Below are positions 8,214-18,190 of a stretch of DNA of 64,000 bases, in pieces. Within the stretch, counting starts at the first letter, position 1. The number at the start of each line of letters is the position of its first letter. This stretch comes from Cupriavidus sp. D39 (GTDB lineage Bacteria > Pseudomonadota > Gammaproteobacteria > Burkholderiales > Burkholderiaceae): positions 186,001 through 250,000 of the forward strand of contig NZ_JAPNLE010000009.1 in NCBI RefSeq assembly GCF_026627925.1, in the 5' to 3' direction. Made by a program: the position numbers and the translations under genes. The notes beneath the pieces are model-generated. The model saw nothing but the letters and a program-made list of their open reading frames with translations. It ran no database searches and had not been told where the DNA came from.

Positions 8214-10588
8214 GTGGCTCAACGACAACAGGGTTTTCTTCTGACTCGACACTGGCGGGATACGGCTGCCGGCACGGAGGTCGAGTTCTGGCTGGCAACC
8301 GACAGCGGCCCGCAGCACCTGCGCCTGGCGCATCAGCCCTCCGTGGCCTTCATCCCGTCCGAGCAGCGCGAAGCCGCCGAGGCGGTCTTGCGCGGCGAGC
8401 GCAATGTGGAGTTGCGCGAACTCCCTTGGCCGATTTCCATCGCCGCCCGGTGCTGGGCCTCTACTGCCAGCACTATCGCCAACTCTCCAAGCTGGAAAAG
8501 CTGCTGAAGGAAGCCGGCGTCAGCGTCTATGAGGCCGACATCCGCCCGCCTGAACGCTACCTGATGGAGCGCTTCATCACCGCCCCTGTCTGGTTTGCCG
8601 GCGAGCCCAACGCGGCTGACGAAAAGGGTCCCCTCCTCAACTGCCAGATGAAGCCGGGCCCAGCGTATCGGCCGCGGCTGAAACTGGTCTCGCTGGATAT
8701 CGAGACCACCGCCCACGGCGACCTGTACTCCATCGCGCTGGAAGGCTGCGGCCAGCGCCAGGTGTATATGCTCGGCCCGCCGAATGGCGACGACAGCCCG
8801 CTCGACTTCGACCTGGAGTACTGCGCCAGCCACCCGCTGATGCTGCAAAAGCTGAACCAATGGCTGGCGCAGCACGATCCCGATGCCATCATCGGCTGGA
8901 ACGTGGTGCAGTTCGATCTGCGCGTGCTGCAGAAGCACGCGGATCGCTATCAGGTCCCGCTGCTATTCGGCCGGGGCGGCAATGTGCTGGAGTGGCGCGA
9001 GCACGGCTTCAAGGAGAACCATTTCTTTGCCTCCGCCGCCGGCCGCCTGATCATCGACGGGATCGAGGCGCTGCGGTCCGCTACCTGGAATTTCCCGTCC
9101 TTCAGCCTGGAGAGCGTGGCGCAGGCCCTGCTCGGCGAGGGCAAGTCCATCGACAACCCGTATCAGCGGATGGCGGAGATCGACCGCCGCTTCGCGGAGG
9201 ATAAACCGGCCCTGGCCCGCTATAACCTCAAGGACTGCGAACTGGTCACCCGGATCTTTGCCAAGACCGAGTTGCTGACCTTCCTGCTGGAGCGGGCCGC
9301 CGTCACGGGCTTGCCAGCGGACCGCAGCGGCGGCAGCGTGGCTGCGTTTTCGCACCTGTACATGCCGTTGATGCATCGGCAGGGCTACGTGGCGCCGAAC
9401 CTGGGCGAGGTGCCGGAGGGGGCCAGCCCGGGTGGCTTTGTCATGGATTCGCAGCCCGGGCTGTACGATTCGGTGCTGGTGCTGGACTACAAGAGCCTGT
9501 ACCCATCCATCATCCGTACCTTCCTGATCGATCCGCTCGGGCTGGTGGAGGGACTGCGGGATCCGTCCGACGAGAGCTCGGTGCCGGGTTTTCGCGGCGC
9601 GCGCTTCTCGCGCACCCGGCATTGCCTGCCGGCCATCGTCGAGCAGATCTGGCAAGGCCGGGAAGCCGCCAAGCGCGAGGGGAACAAGCCCTTGTCGCAG
9701 GCCCTGAAGATCATCATGAATGCGTTCTATGGCGTGCTCGGGTCCAGCGTCTGCCGCTTTTTCGACCCCCGCCTGGCGTCGTCGATCACCATGCGCGGCC
9801 ACGAGATCATGCACCGCACGCGCGAGCTGATCGAGGCGCAGGGCTACCAGGTCATCTATGGCGATACCGACTCCACTTTCGTCTGGCTGAAGCGGCCGCA
9901 CGCCGAAGCGGACGCCGACAGGATCGGCCGCGCGCTCGTCCAGCACGTGAACCAGTGGTGGCAGCAGCATCTGCAGCAGCAGTACGGGCTGGAGAGCGCG
10001 CTGGAGCTGCAGTACGAGACCCACTACCGCCGCTTCCTGATGCCCACCGTGCGCGGCGCCGAGCAGGGCAGCAAGAAGCGCTACGCGGGGCTGGTCGCCA
10101 AGGCGGATGGCAGCGAGGAGATGGTCTACAAGGGCCTGGAAACGGTGCGCACCGACTGGACACCGCTCGCCCAGCAGTTCCAGCAGGAGCTCTACCAGCG
10201 CGTGTTCAAGAAGCAGCCGTACCGGGAGTACGTGCAGGACTATGTCCGCCGCACCATGAACGGTGAGTTCGACGCGCAGCTGGTCTACCGCAAACGCCTG
10301 CGCCGGACACTCGAAGACTATCAGCGCAACGTGCCGCCGCACGTGCGCGCGGCACGCATTGCCGATGAGTTCAACCGCAAGGAAGGCCGTCCGCTGCAGT
10401 ACCAGAACGGCGGCTGGATCAGCTATGTGATGACCGTGGCTGGCCCGGAGCCGCTGGAAACCCGGCGCTCGCCCATCGACTATGACCACTATCTCACGCG
10501 CCAGCTGCAGCCGGTGGCCGACGCCATCCTGCCCTTCCTGGACGATGCGTTCGAGACGCTGGTGACTGGGCAGAAAGCCTTGTTCTGA
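8214..10588 (+). CDS. polB: DNA polymerase II (family B), one single-base loss near 8424
   Basis: Replicative-type repair polymerase with proofreading, about 791 residues (E. coli PolB has 783). I chose GTG at 8214 because the product then begins [17 protein letters not shown], aligning with E. coli PolB. The frame breaks in a CCC run at 8423-8425 and resumes with [14 protein letters not shown]. Exonuclease motifs are SLDIETTA (about 161), [10 protein letters not shown] and YNLKDCELV. Polymerase motifs are [22 protein letters not shown] and YGDTDSTF (about 549). All catalytic acids are present. In E. coli the gene is SOS-induced, but I found no convincing LexA box in the 80 bp upstream. It converges on the MATE gene with a 6-bp gap. 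Confidence 0.93.
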
Positions 10589-10594
10589 CGGGCG

Positions 10595-11987
10595 TCAGGC
10601 CAAGCGGCTGGCCTCGATGTGCGGCAGCACCCGCGCCAGCGTGATGCCGCGCGCGGCCATGAACAGCAGCAGCGCCGCCCATAGGCCATCGTTGCCGAAC
10701 GGGCCGGCCAGCGCGAGCGCCGCCGCCATGAACGCCGCGAACGACAAGGCCATCGAATGCATCAGTTCGCGCGTGCGGGTGGCGCCGATAAACACGCCAT
10801 CCAGCAGGAAGCCCCACACGGAGACCAGCGGCAGCGCAACGGCCCACGGCAGGTAGCGCACGGCCGCGTCGTGGACGGCCCGCTGGTCGGTCAGGCAGGC
10901 GATGATCCATTCGCCTGCGCTGGCATACACCAGGGAAAAGCACAGTGCGCCCACCGCCGCCCAGATCATCGTGACCCGGACCGCGCGACGGAATGCATGC
11001 CGGTCCCGGGTGCCGATGGCGGCGCCCACCAGCGCCTCGGCCGCATGCGCGAAGCCATCGAGCGCGTAGGCCATGAAGGTCTGGAAGTTGAGCAGCAGCG
11101 CGTTGGCCGCCAGGATCACGTCACCCTGCTTGGCGCCCGCATGGGCGAACCAGCCGAAGCTGGCCACCAGGCACAGCGTGCGGATGAAGATATCGCGGTG
11201 GAGCGCGACCAGCCGCTTGAGTTCGTGCGCGTCGGCAACCACCGCCCAGCGCAGGGAGGCAGCCCGTGGGGGCGCAGCCGCCAAAGCAGGGCGGCGCCCA
11301 GCACGAAGCCGCACGCATCGGCGGTGGCGGTAGCGGCGCCGATCCCCGCGATGCCCCAGTCGAACACGTAGACATAGAGCAGCACCGCGCCAATGTTCAC
11401 CGCGTTGATGAACAACTGGGTGAGCAGGCCAAGCCGCACGTGCTGGCAGCCCAGCAGGTAGCCCAGCACCACGTAGTTGCACAAGGCAAAGGCGCCGCCC
11501 AGATCCGCGCATGGCTGTAGACGCGCGCGTGGTGCTGGAGCGTGTCGCTGCCGCCGATCAGGCCCAGCGCGCCGTGGATCAGCGGCATCTGCACGGCCAG
11601 CACGCCGAGCCCAATGACGGTGGCCAGCAGCAGGGCGCGTACCAGCGTGGCGCGCAACGACGCACCGTCCCGGGCGCCGTACGCTTGCGCGACGAGGCCG
11701 GTGGTACCCATGCGCAGGAAGCCGAAGCCCCAGAACACAAAGCTGAAGAACAGGCCGCCGGCGGCCACACCGCCCAGGTAGGCCGGATCCGGCAGGTGGC
11801 CGGCCACGGCGGTATCGACCGCGCCAAGGATCGGCTGGGTCAGGTTGGCGAGGATGATCGGGAATGCCAGCGCCAGCACGCGGCGATGCCAGCCGGAAGT
11901 GGGGAGGGCCGGCGATGTGCTGGAAGCGCTGCTGCTGGCAGGTGAAGCGGGTGGAGCGGGTGGAGCGGGACTATCGGCGTCTGGCAC
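10595..11987 (-). CDS. MATE-family efflux protein (DinF-like), two single-base losses
   Basis: Multidrug/toxin extrusion transporter, about 464 residues after bridging two breaks, with about 12 membrane segments. The N-terminal half begins after a low-complexity Ala/Pro/Ser tail with LALAFPIILANLTQPILGAVDTAVAG, the MATE signature. Breaks are near 11491 (HARIWAAP then ALCNYVVLGYLLG) and in the G run 11268-11272 (LWRLRP then RAASLRWAVVAD). Both fit a lost G/C. The C-terminal half has GFLLDGVFIGATRTRELMHSM, close to DinF-type members. It is unlikely to be co-regulated with the convergent polB. Substrate unknown. Confidence 0.85.
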
Positions 11988-12063
11988 GTTGTGCAGCGGG
12001 GGCTGGGTGTGTGGGATCGACCGACATTATGGTCGATCCGCTGCACCGTTGCCTCGCCGGGGA

Positions 12064-13137
12064 TCAGAAGCGATGGCGCACGCCCACGCCGTACGTGTCG
12101 GCATGCGACTGCGCGGTCAGCTTGTCGTAGAAGTACGCCGCGTACACGTCCGTGCGCTTGGACAGGTTGTAGTCGTAGGCCAGCGCGGCGGTGTTGCGGC
12201 GGAAATCCCCGACGTTGTTGCTAGTCTTGTCATAGGCGTACGAGACCAGCACATTGCCCGCGCCAACCGGCACCGATGCACCCACCTGCCCGTTCCTGTG
12301 CTTGATGTCGCCGGCGGCGCTGCTGATATCCGACTTGATGTACTGGGCCTGGGCGAACAGCTTGACCACCTTGAAGTCATAGCTGATGCCGCCCTGGACG
12401 GCGTTCTGCTTGTTGAAGCCGGCGAGCGCCGCGGGTGACGTCACGTCACCCGGAGTGGCATTGAACCTGGCCTGCTGGAAGGCCACGGTGGCGCCGAAGG
12501 GGCCATTGAAGTAGGTGAGGTTGCCGCCCCATTTGTTCTGGCCGTTGCTGCCGGGCTGCTCGCCGAAGGCGTAGATCAGGTTCACGGTCAGCCCGCCGAG
12601 CGTTGGCGTGGAGTAGACCACGGAGTTGCTCCAGCCCGAGTCGCCGATGATGCCCGGGTCGTAGACCGCGCCGCTCGTTGCGGTCTTGTACGTGTGGTAG
12701 ATGGACGGCCCGAAGTTGTAGGAGTCCACCAGCGGGTTGAACAGGATCGTGGAGAGGAAGTAGGGCGTGGTGTTGCGCCCCAGCTTGACGGTGCCGTAAG
12801 CGTTGCTCTGCAGGCCGACGAAGGCGTTGCGCGTGAACATGCCATCGGTATCGGAGCGCCCCGATTTGCCCACGTCGGCGCGCAGGAACCCGTTGAGGTC
12901 GAAGATTGCCTTCAGCCCGTTGCCCAGGTCCTCGGTGCCCTTGATGCCCCAGTACGACGTCTGCATGCCGCCGGCGCCCACCACGTAGGCGCGGTCGCCG
13001 CCCGCCGCGCGCGTGCTGCCGACAAACGAGTCGACCTGCCCGTAGAGCGTGACGCTGGATTGCGCCAGCGCGGCGCCGCTGGCGCAGGCTGCGCCCAGGA
13101 ACGCCAGCGCAAGCGTGGCTTTGGTTGTTTGCTGCAT
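12064..13137 (-). CDS. Outer-membrane porin, beta-proteobacterial type
   Basis: Trimeric general-diffusion porin of the Gram-negative porin family, 357 residues. ATG at 13137 follows GAGGAGATCACG. The signal peptide is about residues 1-25, ending ASGAALAQ. The mature start SSVTLYGQVDSFVG, the GIKGTEDLGNGLKAIFDLNGF strand pair and the C-terminal GVGVRHRF with terminal Phe are diagnostic. It is the last gene of the MFS-pyrKD-amidohydrolase-pyrCE run, 31 bp after pyrE. Its role there may be outer-membrane entry of the anionic substrate, which is inferred from position only. Confidence 0.92.
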   Translation of the reverse strand: MQQTTKATLALAFLGAACASGAALAQSSVTLYGQVDSFVGSTRAAGGDRAYVVGAGGMQTSYWGIKGTEDLGNGLKAIFDLNGFLRADVGKSGRSDTDGMFTRNAFVGLQSNAYGTVKLGRNTTPYFLSTILFNPLVDSYNFGPSIYHTYKTATSGAVYDPGIIGDSGWSNSVVYSTPTLGGLTVNLIYAFGEQPGSNGQNKWGGNLTYFNGPFGATVAFQQARFNATPGDVTSPAALAGFNKQNAVQGGISYDFKVVKLFAQAQYIKSDISSAAGDIKHRNGQVGASVPVGAGNVLVSYAYDKTSNNVGDFRRNTAALAYDYNLSKRTDVYAAYFYDKLTAQSHADTYGVGVRHRF

Positions 13138-13168
13138 CGTGATCTCCTCTCAGTCGTTGTGGTTTTTG

Positions 13169-13859
13169 TTAGCGTTGCGTCCCGCTGGCCCCGATGCCGC
13201 CGTGGTCTCGCGACCATCTGGCCGGGTCTTCCAGGAAGCGCTGCAGTTCGTCCAGGCTGCGGCTGTCCACGCCGCCGGAGGCACGCGCAGCTTGCAGGAT
13301 GTCCTGCCAGTTCGCGAGGGCATGCACCTTGGCCTGCCAGGGGCGAGCACGCTTTCGGTGGGGAACGTGCCGTAGTCGAACACCACGAAGATGTCCGTCA
13401 CCACCGCGCCGGCCGCAGCCAGCGCCTCGCAGAAGATCCGCTTGGAGCGCGCAGCGGCCATCATGTCGTCCACCAGCAGGACGCGGTCGCCGGCGTTGAC
13501 GACGCCTTCGATCTGCGCGGCCGGGCCCAGCCCTTGGCCTCCTTGCGCACATAGAGCAGCGGGAGCGCCAGGGCGTCGGCCATCCACGCGCCAAACGCGA
13601 TGCCGCTCGATTCGGCGCCTACCACGGCATCGATGCCGTCGATCCGGTCCTGGTCTTGTAGCAGCGCCAGGCCGCGCTGGATCAGCGCCTTGCGCAGCAG
13701 TGCAAACGAGATCAGCCGGCGGCAGTCGATATAGACCGGGCTGGCCCAGCCGGAGGGCAGCCGGAACGGCTCGTCCGTGCGGAACTTCACGCAGCCGGCA
13801 TCCAGCAGGGCCTGGCCCACCAACGACGACAGGTCCAGTTGAGTGCGTAGTTGAGACAT
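13169..13859 (-). CDS. pyrE: Orotate phosphoribosyltransferase PyrE, two single-base losses
   Basis: Converts orotate and PRPP to OMP in the cytoplasm. About 230 residues after two breaks are bridged, at 13531-13533 (YVRKEAKG then LGPAAQIEG) and in the G run 13340-13343 (SVLAP then WQAKVHALANW). Visible motifs: FRLPSGWASPVYIDCRRLI, the AVVGAESSGIAFGAW loop and the PRPP signature VLLVDDMMAA near residue 125. The start ATG at 13859 has CTGGAG upstream, and a (GTGCTT)7 array sits just before that. Placement in a catabolic-looking operon suggests a salvage role, with a housekeeping pyrE expected elsewhere. Confidence 0.88.
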
Positions 13860-13870
13860 ACAGTGCTCCA

Positions 13871-13912
13871 GTGCTTGTGCTTGTGCTTGTGCTTGTGCTT
13901 GTGCTTGTGCTT
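13871..13912 (+). repeat. Hexanucleotide array (GTGCTT)7 upstream of pyrE
   Basis: Seven uninterrupted copies of GTGCTT (AAGCAC on the coding strand) occupy 42 bp in the pyrC-pyrE spacer. The array ends 11 bases before the pyrE start codon, just upstream of its ribosome site. Confidence 0.95.
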
Positions 13913-13958
13913 CGCCACGACGCGTATCAGCAGCGCGGCGAGGGGGCCATGCGCCGGC

Positions 13959-14998
13959 TCAAGCCAGCTTCCAGCCAAGTTCTTCGCCCGCAAGGAAGGG
14001 GTGGATTGCCTTGCCGTCCGGCAGCGGGATCGATTCGGCCACGCGGTGGCGTTCCCGCCGCAGCGTGACCGTGCCCTCGTTCAGCGGCAGGCCATAGAAG
14101 CGGCTGCCGTTCTCGCTGGCGAAGGCAGCAAACCGGTCCAGCGCGCCTTCTTCGTCAAAGACCGTGAGATAGGCCTCGAGCGCGTTTGGCGCGCTGAAGA
14201 TGCCGGCGCAGCCGCAGGCCGCTTCCTTGGCCGTGCGATCGTGCGGCGCGGAGTCCGTGCCCAGGAAAAACGCGGGCGAGCCGGAGGTGGCGGCGCGGCG
14301 CAATGCCAGCCGGTGCCGCTCGCGCTTGAGCACGGGCAGGCAGTAGAAATGCGGCCGGATGCCGCCGGTGAACATGGCATTGCGGTTGAACATCAGATGC
14401 TGCGGCGTGATCGTGGCGGCAAGACGGCCGCTGGTGTCCCGGCCGACAAAGTCCGCCGCCTGCTCGGTGGTGATGTGCTCCAGCACCACCTTGAGCCGTG
14501 GGAAGCGTGCCAGCAGCGGCTTGAGCGTCTGCTCGATGAACGTGGCTTCGCGATCGAAGACGTCCACGGCCGGATCGGTGCTCTCGCCGTGGATCAGCAG
14601 CGGCATGCCGATTTCCTGCATGGCTTCGAGCACGGCGGCCACCTTGTCGGGCGCGGTCACGCCGTACTCGGAATGCGTGGTGGCGCCGGCCGGGTAGAGC
14701 TTCACGGCCGTGAACACCCCTCGCTGAACCCGCGCCGCACTTCGTCGGGCGGCGTTGCATCGCAGAGGTAGCAGGCCATCAGCGGGACAAAGCGCGCACC
14801 TGGCGGCAGCGCCGCGAGTATCCGCTCCCGGTAGGCGTGCGCCGCGTCGACGGTGGTGACGGGCGGCTTGAGATTCGGCATGACGATGGCGCGCGCAAAC
14901 TGCCGCGCCGTGTGGGGCAGGACGGCGCGCAGCGTATCGCCGTCGCGCAGGTGCAGGTGCCAGTCGTCCGGCCGGGGCAGGGTGAGGCTTTGCGTCAT
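13959..14998 (-). CDS. pyrC: Dihydroorotase PyrC (type II), one single-base loss
   Basis: Zinc amidohydrolase interconverting N-carbamoyl-L-aspartate and L-dihydroorotate, about 346 residues, the length of E. coli-type PyrC. ATG at 14998 follows AGGAGACACC. Metal-binding DWHLHLRDG is near residue 12. The carbamylated-lysine segment [16 protein letters not shown] follows the break in the C run 14717-14720 (GFSEG then VFTAVKLYP). MPLLIHGES and [10 protein letters not shown] supply further His ligands, and [10 protein letters not shown] supplies the catalytic Asp. It lies 24 bp after the amidohydrolase gene. In this operon it may run from dihydroorotate to carbamoyl-aspartate. Confidence 0.92.
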
Positions 14999-15022
14999 GG
15001 TGGTGTCTCCTGTCGGCGCGGC

Positions 15023-16276
15023 TCAGAGGCTGGCGATGGTGTCGTCCAGCACCTGCACGCCAAGCAGGAAATCGTCGATGTCCATCGCTTCATCCGGGTT
15101 GTGCGAGCCGTGCTCGTTGCGCACGAACAGCATGCCGGTGGGGATGCCGGCGTTGGCAAACAGCGATGCATCGTGGCCGGCGCCGCTCGGTACCTGCTCA
15201 ACCGGGAGGTCCCGTTGCCGGCATGCCTGCGCCAGCAGCTCGCAGAGCCTGCCGTCCATGGTGGCCGGGGCCGACTCGATGCGACGGTCGAACTCGAACC
15301 GCACGCCGCGGTCGCGGGAGATCGCCTTGCATTCCGTGCGCAGCAGCTGATAGAAGCCTTCCAGCGTCTCCACGCTCTTGCTGCGCGCCTCGAAGCTGAA
15401 GTTCACCATGCCGGGGATGCGCGAGATCGAGTGTTCCTCCGGGCTGGTGCTGACCACGCCGGTGGTGACGACCAGATCGATGCCGCGCTCCAGCAGCACG
15501 CGCCAGTGCTCATCCAGCCGCGTGATCAGGTCGGCCACGGCAAACATGGCGTCCTTGCGCAGCCACCTTGGCACCGCGCCGGAGTGGCCGGCCTCGCCGA
15601 TGCAGCGGATCCGGTTGTGGCGCACATTGCCGCGGATGCCGGGCACCACCGCGACCGGCAAGCCGCGCGCGACCATCACCGGGCCTTGCTCTATATGCAA
15701 CTCCAGGTAAGCGTGCACCTGCGCCTTGTCGAGCAGCAGCGCCTGCGCGCGGATCGCCTCGACATCGGCGCCGGCTGCCGCCATGCAGGCCGCCAGCGAT
15801 TCGCCGGTATGCCGATGCGGCAGTGCCAGGTCGTCAGCCGAGAGCTTGCCCATCAGGGCGCCCGAGCCCATGTACGCCTTGCCGAACCAGGCGCTTTCCT
15901 CGCCCCGGAAGCCGACCACCTGCAGCGGCACGCGCGAGCGCTGGCCGCTGCGCTGTTGCCGGAGCTGGCACAGCAGGCCGGCGACGATCCCCGCCAGGCC
16001 GTCGAAGTTGCCGCCTTGCGGGACGGAGTCCAGGTGGGAGCCCACCCACGTGGCCGGCGCGCCAGCGTCGGCTTGCGGCAGGCGGAAGACGAAGTTGGCG
16101 GCGCGGTCGGCCTGCGCTTCAAGGCCGTTGCCCAGCGCGAAGTCCCGCAGGTAGCCGGCCGCGGCCGTCTCGCCGGCGCCGTAGCTGGCGCGGGTCACGC
16201 CAACGCCATCTGACGACAGTTCGCGTATGTCCTTGAAGAGCTGCTCGGCGACCGGCTTGAGTTCCAGAATTTCCAT
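15023..16276 (-). CDS. M20-family N-carbamoyl-amino-acid/allantoate amidohydrolase, candidate ureidosuccinase
   Basis: Metal-dependent amidohydrolase of the HyuC/AllC group, 417 residues from ATG 16276. Features: TWVGSHLDSVPQGGNFDGLAG (metal His and Asp), VVGFRGEESAWFG (the metal-site Glu pair), YLELHIEQGPV (His-x-Glu), the GEAGHSGAVP dimerisation-loop region, and a C-terminal SGAGHDASLFA with HNPDE. The family removes a carbamoyl group, giving amino acid, CO2 and NH3. Its place between pyrD and pyrC suggests N-carbamoyl-L-aspartate as substrate, which is inference. Allantoate or other carbamoyl amino acids remain possible, but no allantoinase or hydantoinase gene is nearby. Confidence 0.88.
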   Translation of the reverse strand: MEILELKPVAEQLFKDIRELSSDGVGVTRASYGAGETAAAGYLRDFALGNGLEAQADRAANFVFRLPQADAGAPATWVGSHLDSVPQGGNFDGLAGIVAGLLCQLRQQRSGQRSRVPLQVVGFRGEESAWFGKAYMGSGALMGKLSADDLALPHRHTGESLAACMAAAGADVEAIRAQALLLDKAQVHAYLELHIEQGPVMVARGLPVAVVPGIRGNVRHNRIRCIGEAGHSGAVPRWLRKDAMFAVADLITRLDEHWRVLLERGIDLVVTTGVVSTSPEEHSISRIPGMVNFSFEARSKSVETLEGFYQLLRTECKAISRDRGVRFEFDRRIESAPATMDGRLCELLAQACRQRDLPVEQVPSGAGHDASLFANAGIPTGMLFVRNEHGSHNPDEAMDIDDFLLGVQVLDDTIASL

Positions 16277-16347
16277 GACACGTTTGTTGATCGTTGCAGT
16301 GACGCGCCGGCGGCAGGCGCCGGCGCGAGCGGCTTTGCGTGTGGCGC

Positions 16348-17298
16348 TCAGCCGGATTGCTGCGCAAAGCGCAGCCAGCGGTCGCTTAAGTGCGGGTCGA
16401 GCCGGACCTGGCCCACCAGCTCGCGCAGCGCTTCGGTGCCGGTCTCCTGGCAATAGTCCTGCAGCCCGTCGATGATCTTCTGCATGACGCCGGGATCGCG
16501 GAAGGACGCCGTGCCAACCTGGACCGCGGCGGCGCCGGCGAGCATGAACTCGACGGCATCCTCGGCGTTCTGGATCCCGCCGCAGCCGATGATGGGAATG
16601 CGCACGGCGCGATAGCACTGGTGCACCAGCCGCAGGGCAATCGGCTTGATGGCCGGGCCGGACAGGCCGCCCATGACATTGCCCAGCTTGGGCTTGCGGG
16701 TGCGCACATCGATGGCCATGCCCAGCACGGTGTTGCCCATGACGATGGCGTCCGCGCCCGCGTCTTCCGCCGCGCGCGCCACCGCCGCAATGTTGCTGGC
16801 GTTGGGCGTGAGCTTGACCCAGAAGGGGTGGCGCGTACGCCGGCGGATGGCGCTGACCGCCTTGTAGGTGGTCTCGGGCAGCATGGCAAAGGCCATGCCG
16901 TCGGCTTCCAGGTTGGGGCAGGAGATATTGGCCTCGATCGCGGCAACCTCGGGCAGGGACATCTGCTCGCACGCCAGGGCGAACTCCTGCGCGGTATCGG
17001 CGGAGATCGAGACCACCACGGGCGTGTCGTAGCGGGTGTACGGCGGCAGCACGCATTCGCGGTAGTAGTCGAGCCCCTTGCTCGGGATGCCGATGGAATT
17101 GAGCATGCCGCTATAGGTCTCGGCTACCCGCGGCGTGGGGTTGCCGGCCCGGGACCTGGGGGAGACGCTCTTGATCACCAGCGCGCCAAGCCGGTTGAGG
17201 TCCAGCGCTTCGCGATACTCGATGGCGAAGCAGCCGGAGGCGGGCATGACTGGGTTGCGCAGCGTCAAGTCGCCAACCCGAACGGATAGATCAGCCAA
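16348..17298 (-). CDS. pyrD: Dihydroorotate dehydrogenase, class 1B catalytic subunit
   Basis: FMN enzyme interconverting dihydroorotate and orotate, 316 residues. It probably starts at TTG 17298, inside the tail of pyrK, with GAGGTGGAG upstream. The active-site base is Cys127 in the motif NISCPN, which marks a class 1 cytosolic enzyme. Class 2 enzymes have Ser there and an N-terminal membrane extension, both absent. GNTVLGMAID, NVMGGLSGPAIKPIAL, IIGCGGIQNAEDAVEFMLAGA and VQVGTA give the FMN barrel. The adjacent PyrK makes it the NAD-linked 1B type. Proteobacteria normally use class 2 for biosynthesis, so this looks like a second, specialised enzyme. Confidence 0.92.
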   Translation of the reverse strand: MADLSVRVGDLTLRNPVMPASGCFAIEYREALDLNRLGALVIKSVSPRSRAGNPTPRVAETYSGMLNSIGIPSKGLDYYRECVLPPYTRYDTPVVVSISADTAQEFALACEQMSLPEVAAIEANISCPNLEADGMAFAMLPETTYKAVSAIRRRTRHPFWVKLTPNASNIAAVARAAEDAGADAIVMGNTVLGMAIDVRTRKPKLGNVMGGLSGPAIKPIALRLVHQCYRAVRIPIIGCGGIQNAEDAVEFMLAGAAAVQVGTASFRDPGVMQKIIDGLQDYCQETGTEALRELVGQVRLDPHLSDRWLRFAQQSG

Positions 17299-18139
17299 AC
17301 TCCACCTCCCCGACCACTTCGCGAATGGAAAACACGGGGCCTTCCCGGCAGACCCGCAGGAATTGCTTGTCGCCGTCGCAATCGAACAGCCGCACGCAAG
17401 ACAGGCACACGCCCATGCCGCAGGCCATGCGCTGCTCCATGGCGACTTCGCCCACCACCTCGGGATAATCGGCCAGCACGCGCTGCAGCAGCATCAGCAG
17501 GCGGTGCGAGCCACAGGTGTAGACCGCATCCGGCCGCTGCTGCCCGATCAGGCTGCGCATCAGCACTTCCACGGCGTCCACGGATGAGGAGCCATCGGCA
17601 TCGAACACGCTATGCACTTGCGCGTTGGCCCCGCGCAGGAACTCCTGCTCCATCAGGTCCTCGCGGGTGCGGGCCGACATCACCGCGGTGATGGCCACGC
17701 CGGCATCGGCTGCCTGCTGGATCAGCGGTGCCATGGTGGCCAGGCCCACGCCGCGCGCCACCACCAGGATCCGCTTGAAATCCGGCCTGAAGGTAAAGGT
17801 GTTGCCCAGCGGGCCCACGATTTCCATGTGGCCATCGACAGGCAGGCTGGCCATGGCCCGCGTGCCGACGCCGGTCACGTTGTAGAGGAACTCGATGCGG
17901 CCATCTTCCGGCCCCGCGCCATAGACGCTCATGGGGCGCAGCAGGAACGGCTGTTCCGTTTCGGTGGCGGGGCAGCGGAGCTGGTAGAACTGCCCGGGCT
18001 TCGTGATGCGGGCAATCGGCGCATCCGCTTCCAGGCGGATGTGCCTGTAGCGCCGGTTGACCCACGAATGTTCGACTACGCGGCAGCGATGGGACGCCAC
18101 CGTGGCGGCGCCGTCCGGGCCGCACAAGGTTGCAGACAT
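17291..18139 (-). CDS. pyrK: Dihydroorotate dehydrogenase electron-transfer subunit PyrK
   Basis: FAD/[2Fe-2S] subunit linking PyrD to NAD(H), 282 residues, with AGGAGTCATC before ATG 18139. The ferredoxin-reductase fold is visible: the FAD motif RPMSVYG near residue 78, GPLGNTF, and a nucleotide-binding ILVVARGVGLATMAPLI segment. The C-terminal cluster ligands are Cys240, Cys245, Cys248 and Cys264, in the CGMGVCLSC arrangement. Its end overlaps the pyrD start by 8 bp, so subunits are probably made in step. The pair could run in the orotate-reducing direction with NADH, as known for Clostridium oroticum. Confidence 0.92.
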   Translation of the reverse strand: MSATLCGPDGAATVASHRCRVVEHSWVNRRYRHIRLEADAPIARITKPGQFYQLRCPATETEQPFLLRPMSVYGAGPEDGRIEFLYNVTGVGTRAMASLPVDGHMEIVGPLGNTFTFRPDFKRILVVARGVGLATMAPLIQQAADAGVAITAVMSARTREDLMEQEFLRGANAQVHSVFDADGSSSVDAVEVLMRSLIGQQRPDAVYTCGSHRLLMLLQRVLADYPEVVGEVAMEQRMACGMGVCLSCVRLFDCDGDKQFLRVCREGPVFSIREVVGEVEFG

Positions 18140-18190
18140 GATGACTCCTGATAAATGCGAGGCGAGGCGGGGCGATGCAATGCGGGGCGC

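Noticed and set aside
13169..18139. The pyr genes as the housekeeping pyrimidine pathway
   Set aside because: A class 1B pyrD with pyrK, an amidohydrolase and a transporter in the same operon point to a specialised role. Class 2 PyrD is the usual biosynthetic form in this group.
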